Positions 34,638 through 45,459 of a DNA stretch of 64,000 bases are shown piece after piece. This stretch comes from Climacium dendroides. Lineage: Eukaryota > Streptophyta > Bryopsida > Hypnales > Climaciaceae. The position numbers were made by a program, and so were the translations under genes. Each line of letters starts with the position of its first letter. The first letter of the stretch is position 1. Where the stretch lies: assembly GCA_950106755.1 (NCBI GenBank), contig OX467091.1, positions 24,693,538 to 24,757,537 of the forward strand, given 5' to 3'. The notes below the pieces were generated by a model. The model had not been told where the DNA came from. It worked only from the letters and a program-made list of their open reading frames with translations, and made no database searches.

Positions 34638-36427
34638 TGTGCAATCATTGCCTTGCACCCAACCACCCACGAGAAAACTGCAAGAGCAGAAATATAGAAT
34701 CTGAACACACATATAAGATAAACAAAGCAAAAAAGCAAAACAACAACAATTCATGGATTTGGAAGCAGAATAGCACAAGTATAGTAAGCACAATTTACGA
34801 AAAGCACAAGGAGACGAGGAAAGAGTTGGAGGGTGCATCGTTGAAGGAATGTCAGTATTTCTTGTCATCTTTAGCAGGTGCAAGTTGTAAGTCGGCTAGA
34901 ACCACTTAAAACTTCAGAAGTCTACAATCCACATTAGAGAACGCTTCCTGCAATTCTCCAATGAACTCCAAGTTGTCCGAAATTAGAACCCTAAACACAC
35001 ATTGAAGCTAGATAGCCTCCATTTCCCCATTGGAATGAATGCACGAGAGACAATTCTTTCAACGTCTCTCAAATTTTCACATCAGAAAGGAATTGGCGGA
35101 TTTGGCACTACTATCAGAAAGCAAATTTTCAAAAAATGTTGTCACTCATTGAAAGCCCAGGAGGCCAAGACTCCATGAGTAACTCTCGTATTGAAAATGG
35201 ACCAATTTCTAAGAATGACAACTTCTGAGTAAATGCAACAAGGAAAATTGTTTGCTAAACTTACAAGCACGAGGGAGAATTAGAACTAAATTGTAGGACG
35301 TAGGGGGGACGTTGGTGCTAAACCCTAGTTGCAGGTGGAGGTGACAAAGGAAAAGATCAATGCAGCATCAACAGTTGCGATGGAGCCGCACAACTCCAAT
35401 CCAACAGTGTAGGTAAAAACTTTACTAACCCTAATTTCCAAACCCTGGAATGAATGCTAAAGTTCCAATGGATGAATATGTGCTTTTGCATCCACCTGCT
35501 CACGATGGAAGTAGAATTGCTCAAATGAAAAAAAAATTGAAATTCTACAATGTGTGTTTAGCATACACAAAAATTTGGTAGAAACAAAGCAAAATTTCTC
35601 TAGTTTAAAGAACACTGCCCCACACTGCTAAGTTATTCCAAAACAACCATGCCAACAAATTTTTAAGATGGCTAGAATGGCCCTATTGAAATTCAATCTC
35701 CAACAATACTGTAGCTGCATATGTAGAGGTGTAGGGCTTGTAGATTTGTCCTCTAAGGTAACTACACCTAAACTGAACAACTCCTCGAATTCAACCCCTA
35801 TTTTTGAACAAAAATTGAACAGGGAGGATACTTAAAATGAAGTGCATGACAAGGTGAATAACGTAAGGTAAATTTGAGTAGTGTGTAGCTCTATTAATAG
35901 TATTGTGGAGGTGGCAACCTTAGAGAGGGACAATTTTGGATACACTTTTTGTTGCTTGAACTTCTTCTCTAGATTCATTCTTAATTTGCATCAATTGCAT
36001 TTTGGCATCACCTACATGACACTTTTAGCGTCCTACACCTTGCATCTTTGAAAAGTTGTAACAAGTTCACAATGCATCCAAAAATTATAGAAGCATTTGC
36101 ATTTTGATTCATAGTCCATCAATGTGCAAAAATTGTTGTTTATTTTCTACAACATATTGGTCATGCAGAGCTTATTTGTGCAATTTTAGGTGTAGTTATC
36201 TTACCTTGGTAGAATTTTTGGTTTATACAGGGGATCTTCATAGCTCCTTGTCATTGGATTATGTGTTCTAATAAGTCAAAGGTGTGCATAGTGACAACAA
36301 TACCAATGTGGAAGTTGTAGTGACATTTGTAAATCAAAAGGTAAGTGAATCAAGCAATAAGTGTTGTGAAACAAGACAGGAAGAGGTAAGTGTCATACAT
36401 CGTTGCATTAGTTAGAGTGTAATAAAT
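34638..36427. other. Spacer between the hAT pseudogene and the chromovirus
   Basis: No gene was recognised. The stretch just upstream of the hAT-like reading frame (34640-35420) may contain its leader or the element's other end, but no terminal repeat was identified. Confidence 0.5.
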
Positions 36428-36844
36428 TGTCACGACTACGTCGCTTCAATTGAACAAGGTTCCATGATGGACGGGGAGCGGTTACTTCTAATGAGAGAGA
36501 AAGCGGTTATTCCCAGTGGGTTAACGAAGCATGAATTTAAGCTCAATGAGGGGAGCAATGTCCCTCACTTGACATACATTAATGTAAGAGCTATTTCGAA
36601 TGACGAGTCCTTGGTCTCAATGCTTTCTCGAGTTGATTCTATGATTGTTTTTTGTTGGGAGTGTGTGCTCTTATGCTTCTCAACATATTATGATTGACCG
36701 CATGCATATTACTGTTGGTTCATAGATCAAGTTCTATTGAGGGAGACATGAATTTAGGATGGTTGTATTGGAGAGTAGAAGCCAGATTGGAAATCCACTA
36801 GGAAGCATTAGCAGAATGCTCGCTTTGGATCCTAAGTCTTAACA
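36428..36844 (+). repeat. 5' LTR of the chromovirus
   Basis: Begins TGTCACGACTACGTCGCTTC and ends CCTAAGTCTTAACA, so TG..CA ends are kept. Compared by eye with the 3' LTR it has about 27 substitutions, of which about 26 are transitions, and one single-base gap. Confidence 0.95.
36565..36576 (+). promoter_or_regulatory. Candidate 5' end of the genomic RNA (self-primer sequence)
   Basis: TCACTTGACATA inside the LTR is the exact reverse complement of the 12 nt at 36846-36857, just after the LTR. In self-priming retrotransposons of the Tf1/sushi type the first bases of the transcript anneal to the primer-binding site. This predicts transcription starting near 36565. Confidence 0.5.
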
Positions 36845-36845
36845 T

Positions 36846-36857
36846 TATGTCAAGTGA
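36846..36857 (+). other. Candidate self-priming primer-binding site
   Basis: TATGTCAAGTGA starts two bases after the 5' LTR, where the primer-binding site belongs. I see no match to the 3' end of initiator methionine tRNA (TGGTATCAGAGC), but there is a 12-of-12 complement within the LTR at 36565-36576. Confidence 0.55.
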
Positions 36858-36973
36858 CAGATTGTCCCTACTTTCGTAGTGGAGGATGTCCAATTGAATA
36901 TGACTGACAATTGGGAGCCAATTGATCTTCGGAAGTGATTGAATTTTGTTGTGAGGATTGTTTTGTCTTAATT

Positions 36974-37800
36974 ATGGCTCAAGAAAGGTCCAATGACAAA
37001 GCTGCACAATCCCTACCGGAGAGGCTTGGGTCAGAGTGGGTAAACTTCATCCAACAACAAGTGCAAGCAGTGTTCCAAACTACCATTCCTCATATTGTCC
37101 AACAAATTTCAAAACACGCCGTAGGCCGGCTCGATCTTGTGTCTCCATCCGCCTCCACAAGAGTGAATGATCATACACAATTGAGGTCTAAAGGACATGA
37201 CAGTAAGGACTTCGAAGGACAAGACTCCAAGGTTGCGATGCCAGATAAATTTGCGGGAAAGAAGGGCGGGAAAGTATACAAGTGGTTTGCACAACTCCGC
37301 TTGGTGTTCCGAGGTAAGCCACGTGCCTACCGTTGTGATGAAGATAAAATTGTATACGCACTCTCCTATATGAGTGGTGTAGCGTAGAATTGGGCGATGC
37401 CAATTCTTCAGGCATTGGACGAAGGATGGCCTCACAATTTATCGGTAGATTATAATGCTTTCCACAAAGCAATTATCACCATGTATGGGAATATTGACCG
37501 CAAGGGTACGGCGGAGGATCAATTTGGAAGAATCCAATAGACGAGATCGGTTGCAACTTATATCTCCACATTTAACGAGTATGCTACCCAAGTTGATTGG
37601 AATGAGCCAAGTCTGGTAGCGCGGTTTCGTGGGGGATTAAAGGAGGAAATTCTTCATTTGATAGCCACTACAGAAAATCAACCATGCCAATTGCACAAGT
37701 AGATGTCCATGGTCTCCTAGATTGATGAGTGTTTATGGTCCCGGTGTCAAAATCGACGTCAGCCGATCTCAAGCCGACTCAAGGAGTTCTGGTCCAGTAC
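36974..37800 (+). pseudogene. Chromovirus gag remnant
   Basis: A start at 36974 leads into a frame with a retrotransposon gag domain: KVAMPDKFAGKKGGKVYKWF, then DEDKIVYALSYMSGVA, WAMPILQALDEGWP and VDWNEPSLVARFRGGLKEEI. Four in-frame stops, all TAG (37385, 37538, 37700, 37718), lie where homologues would have Gln or a similar residue. No CCHC zinc knuckle follows. Gag would form the particle that packages the RNA. Confidence 0.88.
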
Positions 37801-37984
37801 CAATGGAGAATTGGAGATTGATGCCGCCTCTGCATCGATGGCTATGGCAAAGACCACAGCAGACTGTCAAGAATTGACTGTCAAGACAAGAGAGTCAACC
37901 GTAAAGTCAAAAATTGAAAGATCAAATGGCAAACAGGGCCCTGCAGGCCGGCAGCTTGTGTTGGGCCCTGCGCCACGGCAAACT

Positions 37985-38092
37985 GTGCTGCCTGGGTAGG
38001 CTGGGCCTCCACCTAGCTCCCAATAGGCTGGACTTCCGCTTGGCCTTTAGCAGGCTGGGCCTCCGCCTTGGCTCCAACAGGTGGGGTCTTTG
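37985..38092 (+). repeat. Short imperfect repeats replacing the protease region
   Basis: Three to four copies of a roughly 30-bp unit (AGGCTGGGCCTCCGCCTTGG type) lie exactly where the zinc knuckle and protease of a chromovirus are expected. The unit encodes Gly/Pro-rich residues (QAGPPPWLQQ). The stretch may have expanded after, or at the junction of, an internal deletion. Confidence 0.8.
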
Positions 38093-41000
38093 TCTACGCC
38101 TCTAGAGCTGCCAAGACTATTATTGTCTACTCCGAAACATGCTTTTGTGTCGGCATCAGCATTCCGTCTCTCAGCAAAGGAAGTCGAGCTACACATTTTG
38201 GAAGTATCAAAATTGGACAAGAATAAAAGTGAGGGACAACTGAATTCCCAAATACCAGAAGAATACCAGGATTTACAAGAAGCGTTTAGTGAGAAAGCCT
38301 CCAATGAATTATCCAATTATAGTGGGTCAGATATGAAGATAGAGTTTAAAGAGGGGCAGGAACCCCATAACACAGGATTACGGCCTATGTCCCCCGTAGA
38401 ACTCAAGGAACTTTGACGATACCTTGAAGAAAATCTAGGCAAAGGATAGATTCGTCGATCTAAGTCTCCAATCTCAGCCTCATTGTATTTGCTCAAAAGG
38501 ACGGATCCATCCATATTTGTGTGGATTATAGGAACTTGAACAAAGTCACAATAAGGAATCAGTACCCTCTTCCTTTAATTCCTGACTTCACTGATCGATT
38601 GGCTGGGGCCAAAATTTTCATAAAGCTAGATATAAGACAAGCTTATCATTGAGTGCAAATGGCAAGGGGCCATGAGTTTAAGAGAGCCTTCAAAACACGT
38701 TATGGATTATTTGAATATTTGGTGATGCCATTCGGCTTAACCAATGCTCCTACTTAGTTCCAAGCGCACATGCAGAGTATTTTTTATGACTTATTGGATA
38801 TTTCTGTAGTGATTTATTTGGACGACATTCTTATTTTCTCAAAAAATTTGGAGGAGTATAGGTCAATTGTGCGAGAAATACTTCAACGTTTGCTTCATCA
38901 CGGTCTTTATGCTAAAGCCTCTAAATGTCAATATCACCAAAGTTGTGTAGAATTTTTGGGAATGATGGTTTTGGAAAAGGGATTGGAAATGTGTCACGAT
39001 AAAGTGCAAGCAATTCAAGAATGGCCCATTCCAAAATTGGTGAAAGAAGTCCAAGCTTTCCTCGGGTTTGCTAATTTTTACCGGCGATTTATCCATGATT
39101 ATTCAAGAATTACTATTCCTCTTACTTTGTTGACACGAAAATATCAATGGTTCGAATGGATCTCTTCAACGAATGAGTCATTTTGGGAACTCAGGTCCCG
39201 GTTCACTAAGGCTCTAGTGCTAGTGCACCCTAATTTCCAACTTCTTTTTGTGGTGGAAATAGATGCCTCAAACAATGCTACATGAGCTATTTTATCACAA
39301 CGTGGAAAGGATGGGCATCTACATCCATACGCCTATCGAAGCTCTAAAATGCAATCGGCTAAGAAGAACTACAATATATACGACAAGGAATTGTTCAGTA
39401 TTGTACTTGCATTTCAAGAATGGCAGGTCTACCTAGAAGGGTCACCACACCAAATTCGAATGGTTTTTGACCATAAAAATCTTGAACACTTTCTAACAAC
39501 TAAACAACTCAATTGACAACAAGCACAATGGTCCCAGCAACTCTCGACATTCAACTTCAAAATCCACCACCAGCCAAGGGCATTGAATAGGCGGGCCAAT
39601 ATGCTTTCAAGACAACCCGACATACTAGAAGATTCATCAGAAAAATCCAAACCACTATTACGGTTAGTAGCCATAGAAGCATGTGAGCCCGTTTGGACTG
39701 ATGCTAAAATTATTCAGCATATAAAAATAGCCATGAAGAGGATATCTCACTTAAGCTAATATTGACATTCTTTATGAACAATCTTGACTGGGCCCCAAAT
39801 AATGAACATTTGTCAGCGATTTCAAGATTACAAAATTTCTAAAGGTGTGCTCTATTTTCGAGATGCAATTTCTGTACCAGATGATGATGAGATACAACAA
39901 CAAATATTGCACTCAAGACATGATGTGCCAACAACAAGACATCAAGGTTGAGCGAAGACTATGGATTTGGTGTCTAGAACCTTCTATTGGCCTACATTTT
40001 GAAAATATGTGCACCGGTATGTTGATGGCTATTACTTATATCAACGTTCAAAACCGACTCATCATGCCCGGCATGGATTATTGCAACCCATTCCAACAGT
40101 AGAGGCGCCATGGAAACGGGTCACGACCGATTTCATTGTTAAATTGCTGAATAGCAATGGATTCGATTCCATTTTGGTTGTTGTGGACAAAAACACCAAG
40201 TTAGCACATTTTATTTCAACAAATGAAATGATTGACTCTTCGGCGACTGCTACTCTATACCTCCATCACGTATGGAAACATAACAGGATTCCAAAGGAAA
40301 TTATATCCAACCACGGACCAGTATTCATTTCTAAATTTATGAAATGCCTACATGAACTTCTCTGCATTCAACTTGCTTCAACGACAACTTTCCACCCACA
40401 TTCTGATGGTCAGACAAAGAAAGTGAATCAAGTTCTTGACCAATTTCTTTGTATGTTTACAACCCGATGACAAGATGACTGGTCTGATCTCATTCCAGTA
40501 GCGGAGTTTGCCTACAACAATTCAATCCACTCAACAACAGGTTTTTCACTGTTTTACACCACTTATAGGTACCACCCAACGTTATCAATTACTACACCTA
40601 TAGCTTCAAGTCATCAAGTGTTCTAGTAGCGGAAGATAGGATTCGACTCCTAAAAAACATACATGAAGAAGTGAAGACTATGATCAAAATAGCGTGAAAC
40701 CAAACGAAGGTCAACTATGACCAAGGGGTGCAGCTGCAACCGAAATTTCAAATAGGTGACAAAGTCTTACTTTGACATGATAATATTTCTACGACTGCAC
40801 CCACCAAGAAATTGGCATCTAAGTTTTTGGAACCATTTCCCATTGTTGCTAAACTATCTGACTTGGTTTATCGACTTCGACTACCAAAGGCTCTTTGTAT
40901 TCACAATGTGTTTCATGTATCATTACTAGAGAGGTATCGACCTGATACCATCTCTGGTCGACGACAGAGACCACCGCCACCTGTTGTGACCCCAGAATGC

Positions 41001-41209
41001 GATATTGAATGGGAAGTAAATAGAATTCTAGATTCCCGACGCATAGGACGATGGAAAAAACTCCAATACTTGGTTGTTTGGGAGGGATATGGGCCGAAGA
41101 AAATTCATGGGAACCAGCTGGAAATTTGCACAATGCTCCGGATGTTGTAGCTAACTTCCACAGTCTTCACCCGCAAAGCGACCGGACCAGACAAATTGAC
41201 AATGCATAA
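38093..41209 (+). pseudogene. Chromovirus pol remnant: RT, RNase H, integrase, chromodomain
   Basis: Reverse transcriptase spans about 38260-38860 ([13 protein letters not shown] near 38510, YLDDILIFS at 38815). RNase H spans about 39230-39620 (DASNNAT, YDKELFSIVLAFQEW). Integrase spans about 39880-40600: two Cys of its zinc-binding region appear as Tyr (GYYLY near 40030), and TTDFIV, PKEIISNHGPVF and HPHSDGQTK mark the DDE core. The chromodomain starts near 41001 (DIEWEVNRILDSRR, YLVVWEGYGP), and a frameshift near 41098 precedes its end at 41209. Twelve further stops are TGA or TAG (TAG 38447, 38755; TGA 38414, 38650, 39283, 39514, 39763, 39775, 39949, 40000 and 40468, with 40695 and 40773 in the last frame), plus TAA at 39757. 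Frameshifts lie near 38490 and 40610. The chromodomain would have targeted insertion to marked chromatin. Confidence 0.92.
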
Positions 41210-41223
41210 GCTTCATGCCTTGA

Positions 41224-41233
41224 AAAGGAGGGG
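41224..41233 (+). other. Polypurine tract of the chromovirus
   Basis: AAAGGAGGGG lies three bases before the 3' LTR (41237), the expected place for the plus-strand primer in reverse transcription. Confidence 0.85.
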
Positions 41234-41236
41234 TAA

Positions 41237-41652
41237 TGTCATGACTACGTCGCTCCAATTGAATAAGGTTCCATAATGGACGGGGAGCGGTTATTTCTAA
41301 TGAGAGAAAAAGCGGTTATTCCTAGTGGATTAACGAAGCATGAACTTAAGCTCAGTGAGGGGAGCAATGTCCTCACTTGACATACGTTAATGTAAGAGCT
41401 ATTTTGAATGACAAGTCCTTGGTCTCAATGCTTTCTTGAGTTGATTCTATGATTGCTTCTTGTTTGGAGTGTGTGCTCTTATGCTTCTCGACATATCATG
41501 ATTGACCGCATGCATATTACTGTTGGTTCATAAATCAAGTTCTATTGAGGGAGACATGAATTTAGGATGGTTGTATTGGAGAGTAGAAGCCGGATTGGAA
41601 ATCCACTGGGAAGCATTAGCAGAATGCCCACTTCGGATTCTAAGTCTTAATA
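41237..41652 (+). repeat. 3' LTR of the chromovirus
   Basis: Begins TGTCATGACTACGTCGCTCC and ends TCTAAGTCTTAATA (terminal CA changed to TA). It is followed directly by the TAAAT target duplication. Confidence 0.95.
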
Positions 41653-41667
41653 TAAATCTTTCACAAC

Positions 41668-42022
41668 ATCTCAAACTTAAGGACAAACGGATTATTAACA
41701 AATATTGTACTGATTTAGTGCCTTCATCACTACGTACTATAATTGCATCGATTATATGCATTTTTATGCACTAAATCGGTGCAAAAACAATGAATATGAA
41801 TAGCGTACAGTTTATGTACTTTAATTATACGATTGCTATGTAGTTTTGACACAACAATCACATAGTTAAAGTACATAAACTGTACACTATTGATATTCAT
41901 TGTTTTCGCACTAATTTAGTGCATAAAAATGTACATAATCGATGCGATTATAGTACGTAGTGATGAAGGCACTAAATCAGTACAATATTTGTTAATAATC
42001 CGTTTGTCCTTAAGTTTGAGAT
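41668..42022. mobile_element. 355-bp long foldback element
   Basis: The left end ATCTCAAACTTAAGGACAAA and right end TTTGTCCTTAAGTTTGAGAT are inverted copies. Pairing continues over about 150 bp per arm (GTACTGATTTAGTGCCTTCA and complement, GTACATAAACTGTAC and complement near the loop). It lies only 10 bp beyond the target duplication of the chromovirus. No coding capacity; superfamily unknown. Confidence 0.88.
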
Positions 42023-42039
42023 TAATTCTTTAGTAGGGG

Positions 42040-42480
42040 GGAAATTTTTCTTAGAATTTGTATATATTCTCTATGCTATATAAGACATATAGATGCAAGT
42101 TTGCAAGAGCGTTGGAAACTTTTAGATTTTTTCACATTTTTGGATTGTTTTGGCTTCCAACCCAAAAATAAATAAAAATTGACATTGGCATGTCTAATTT
42201 CATTTACTAATATGCTAATTGAGGATTTATTGCCACTTGAGGGAATATATAGGACAATTTTATAAATCAAGAGGTAAGTATTGTAGAAGATTTGCTCAAT
42301 TGTGACTAAATGTAATTAATACCCCTTTTGGACATTAGTCACAATGTATTAAATCTTCTACAACTCTTGAGTGGAAGGGTTAAATTTTCTTAGAATTTGT
42401 ATATGTTTTCTATACTATGTAAGACATCTATATACAAGTTTGTATGATCATTTCAGAACACTTTTAAATTTTTTTCAAAA
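42040..42480 (+). repeat. Two ~70-bp direct repeats flanking a small hairpin
   Basis: The segment at 42043-42110 (TTTCTTAGAATTTGTATATA, TATAAGACATATAGATGCAA) recurs diverged at 42384-42450. Between them, 42281-42364 is a small foldback with arms TTGTAGAAGATTT and AAATCTTCTACAA plus an inner pair around ATTGTGACTAAATG. The hairpin could be a MITE inserted after or at a duplication. Confidence 0.7.
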
Positions 42481-42489
42481 TTTAGATCA

Positions 42490-45450
42490 AAAATTAAGAT
42501 TTCAGAAAGAAATCACATATGAAGGAAGGCTTTGCAAGAAGCTCTTTGTCTTGTAGAAATTTGTAAAGGATGTTTTTCTCCATAGCAACTTCCCCTTGTT
42601 GTAGTGGCTTTGAGTCACCTGCCAATTGTTGCTAAAGAAATTCTTTGCAAGCCTTCTTGCTTTGGGCAAAGAGATTTTTAAGCTATGCCTTGCCACCATA
42701 TCTTTGACTCTACCACTTTCTTTTTGAAAAACCATCTAGCAGAATCAAAACAAGAGGGTAGGAGGAGATACTCTATGGTGGAAGTACCTAATTTTGTCTT
42801 AACTCCCAATGTGGTCAATATTTGGGCCAGTAATTTGCACCAAGACTAATTTACATAAAGGAAGGAAGGAGGGACCTCAAGCACTCTAAGGTACCCCCAC
42901 TTTGTTAGATGTGACGATGTGAAGCGAGAGCCCAAGACAAAAAATAATAATAATGACACTTTTCGTGGTCTAGTGTAAACCCAAGAGAGACCATAGTAAG
43001 ACCATATCTATTTATTATTAGACTCAATATTGTTAACTACAAAATAGATTAAATAGACAAAATCTATAGTTGTAAGATTTAAAATTGTCATAGTTTCCTA
43101 GAAATCCAGTGGACCTACCTCAAAGAAGTGGTTAAGAGTACAACTCCTAGAAACCAATAAAACATTATCTACTTTGACCATGTAGGATTCCAAGTGGACT
43201 TCTCATTAAAAATGGCATGGGACTACCAAAATGTAAACCTAGCTTCAACCACGTCCTTCTATCCACTAATCATTGCTATGATAATTCAAAAAGGCCTTTA
43301 GTTTAGCCTTGGTGTAAACTAGCCTTCAATGTTACCAATGTGACCTTCAACTAGGTAAGGAAAGAGGTTCAAAAAGTGTGACTTTTAAAGGTTAATTGCA
43401 TTCCAGGGGAAGCTAAACTCTTTGAAATATTTCTCAATAAATTTTCACCAAAAAAAATGGAATCAACTTCTAATTCAAGTTGTTTCATATTTTTTTTAAC
43501 CTTTGTGGAATTTGTTATTAGTTTTTGAAGTTAAAATGTAGTGGGTCACTAAAAACATTCACCTCCTAAAATGTACACTACTTGTATAATGATGGTACAT
43601 TGAAGAAAGTAAAGTGTATCTTTGCATCAAAGGACACTAAAATTTGGGTTATTTTAGGACCTTCTACTTTATTCATTGTGGACCATCTTTCTAATTGTAT
43701 CCCTATCTACATCTATTCAACATTTTAACCCGTGAAATGGCAGACAAATGTAGACGGGGATATAATTGGAAAGAAGATTCTTGAAAATTTTGAGATATGG
43801 GCCTCCAAAGTCATTCTACTTGAGAAAAAGACTATTATTTTGAAAAACTAAATTTTGATTAAAAAAATATCTTGAAAATTATTGTGGTCAATTTTTTTGA
43901 AAATTAGAGACCTTGAATAATCTGATAGTAATGAATAAGATTGTATAGCTAGATTTTCCAAAAAATATATTCTTCAAAACAATTGCACATTAACTCCACA
44001 AACACCAATTTAGAGGTCATTTTAGAGGGCAAGTCTTCATCCTTCATCTCAATTTTCAAAGGCCATAAAGAAAAATAAACATTTCTACATTTTTCTACAA
44101 ATTCAATCATGGTTTGTTTTGCATTGTTTTATAAAGTAGGGCTACGGTGCTCTTTACATTATCAGTGATGACAAATTTGAAATTTTGAATTGCTGAAATT
44201 TTAGAATCTTGAAGTCATAAACTTGCAACTTTCTAAATTTTCAATTTTATAGTTTTATGATTGACTTATTATTAAGAAATTAAGAAATCAAATTTATTTT
44301 GGTTTGTGGATTGGGGGATTTTAATGTTTTAAATTTTAATGTATGTAATATATGCAATATATGTTAGTAATATTTTGAAATGTTAAGTCCATTAAAGTGA
44401 GGAACCATGTTTCTTTTTTGATCTTCAATATTCTACCAAACTACCAATAACTCAAATAGTTTCTATGAAGTTGGATTGACTTACATAGTTGAAGGAATAT
44501 TTGGTGAAGTGTTAGAAACTAGATATGGAGTCCAAAGAAAATATTCACAAATGACTTTGTACATCCATAATCAACCTTGACTGTCTAGAATGTATCATCT
44601 ATATTTGAACCAAAAGGCTTCACAAAAATTAGATATGGATGACACAAGATGTATACAATCAAAATATGAGAGCCTATAAGAGCTTAAGATTGACTTTTGA
44701 TACACTTAGAAATAGTACTTTATATGTTTGTTACAAATTCACAAAATGCCTAAAACAACAACGCATGCTCAAAGTGTGTTGGAATCTTCTTTCAATTGTC
44801 AAAAGATTCAATAAATTTATTTATATTGGTTTAAAAATAATAATTATGCTAAGTTGTAATTAGTATCAACTATAGGTGTCCATACCTTAGACCACTTGTA
44901 GGTCTTTGAAGATAACTACTTCTTGAATGGTTATGTTCTCTGCATTGTTAAATGGCTACAAAATTTTGGAATGCAATCACTAGAGTAAACAAGCCATTTA
45001 CCAAACAAATTCTATTACCACACAATGACTATCCCAATCACCAGACAAAAACCACAAACTCTACGAACACAACAATTAGAACAATGCATTGAAAAACAAA
45101 ATGGAAACGAGTTTTTGGGAATGCTATGAAAACTTGATTCTGGGCCATTGCACAGTCACTGCACATTGTGTGATGTAGTAGTATGCAGTGAAGAGTGAAG
45201 AGCTGTAAGTTTTTTTTGACAAGATTTTAGACTTGTTACCTTTCAATTAGAATAAAATTTACAAGAAGAAAACTTTTTGCACTCTATTTCTTGAAAGTGA
45301 ATCTTAACTAACTGATGGCAATTAATAATCACACCAAGTTTCAGAGCATTCATCTATAACATCGTAGAGAAGGATTTGAATTTTATTTGTGAGATAATTG
45401 GCAAGTTTACTATAACTCAATATTGCATAAAATGTGTAAGTTGATCCATA
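42490..45450. other. AT-rich stretch without a recognised gene
   Basis: Open frames are short and domain-free. I see no terminal repeats or tandem arrays. Phrases such as TTGAAAATTTTGAG recur loosely, suggesting old repeat-derived DNA. Confidence 0.5.
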
Positions 45451-45459
45451 AACGATGCT

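Larger units (their letters stand above)
36428..41652 (+). mobile_element. Ty3/gypsy chromovirus, full-length but defective
   Basis: Two LTRs (417 and 416 bp) enclose gag- and pol-like remnants. A 5-bp target duplication TAAAT flanks the element (36423-36427 and 41653-41657). Domain order is gag, reverse transcriptase, RNase H, integrase and chromodomain, which defines the chromovirus branch of Ty3/gypsy. Between gag and reverse transcriptase only about 500 bp remain, and I see no CCHC zinc knuckle and no aspartic protease motif, so that region is deleted. At least eighteen in-frame stops and several frameshifts make it inactive. The LTRs differ at about 6.5% of positions. Confidence 0.95.

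Noticed and set aside
36974..41209. Stops that could be repaired by U-to-C RNA editing, as in hornwort organelles
   Set aside because: Every dead gene here is a nuclear transposon or transposon-like gene, frameshifts are also present, and the LTRs show the same transitions, so methylation-driven decay is simpler.
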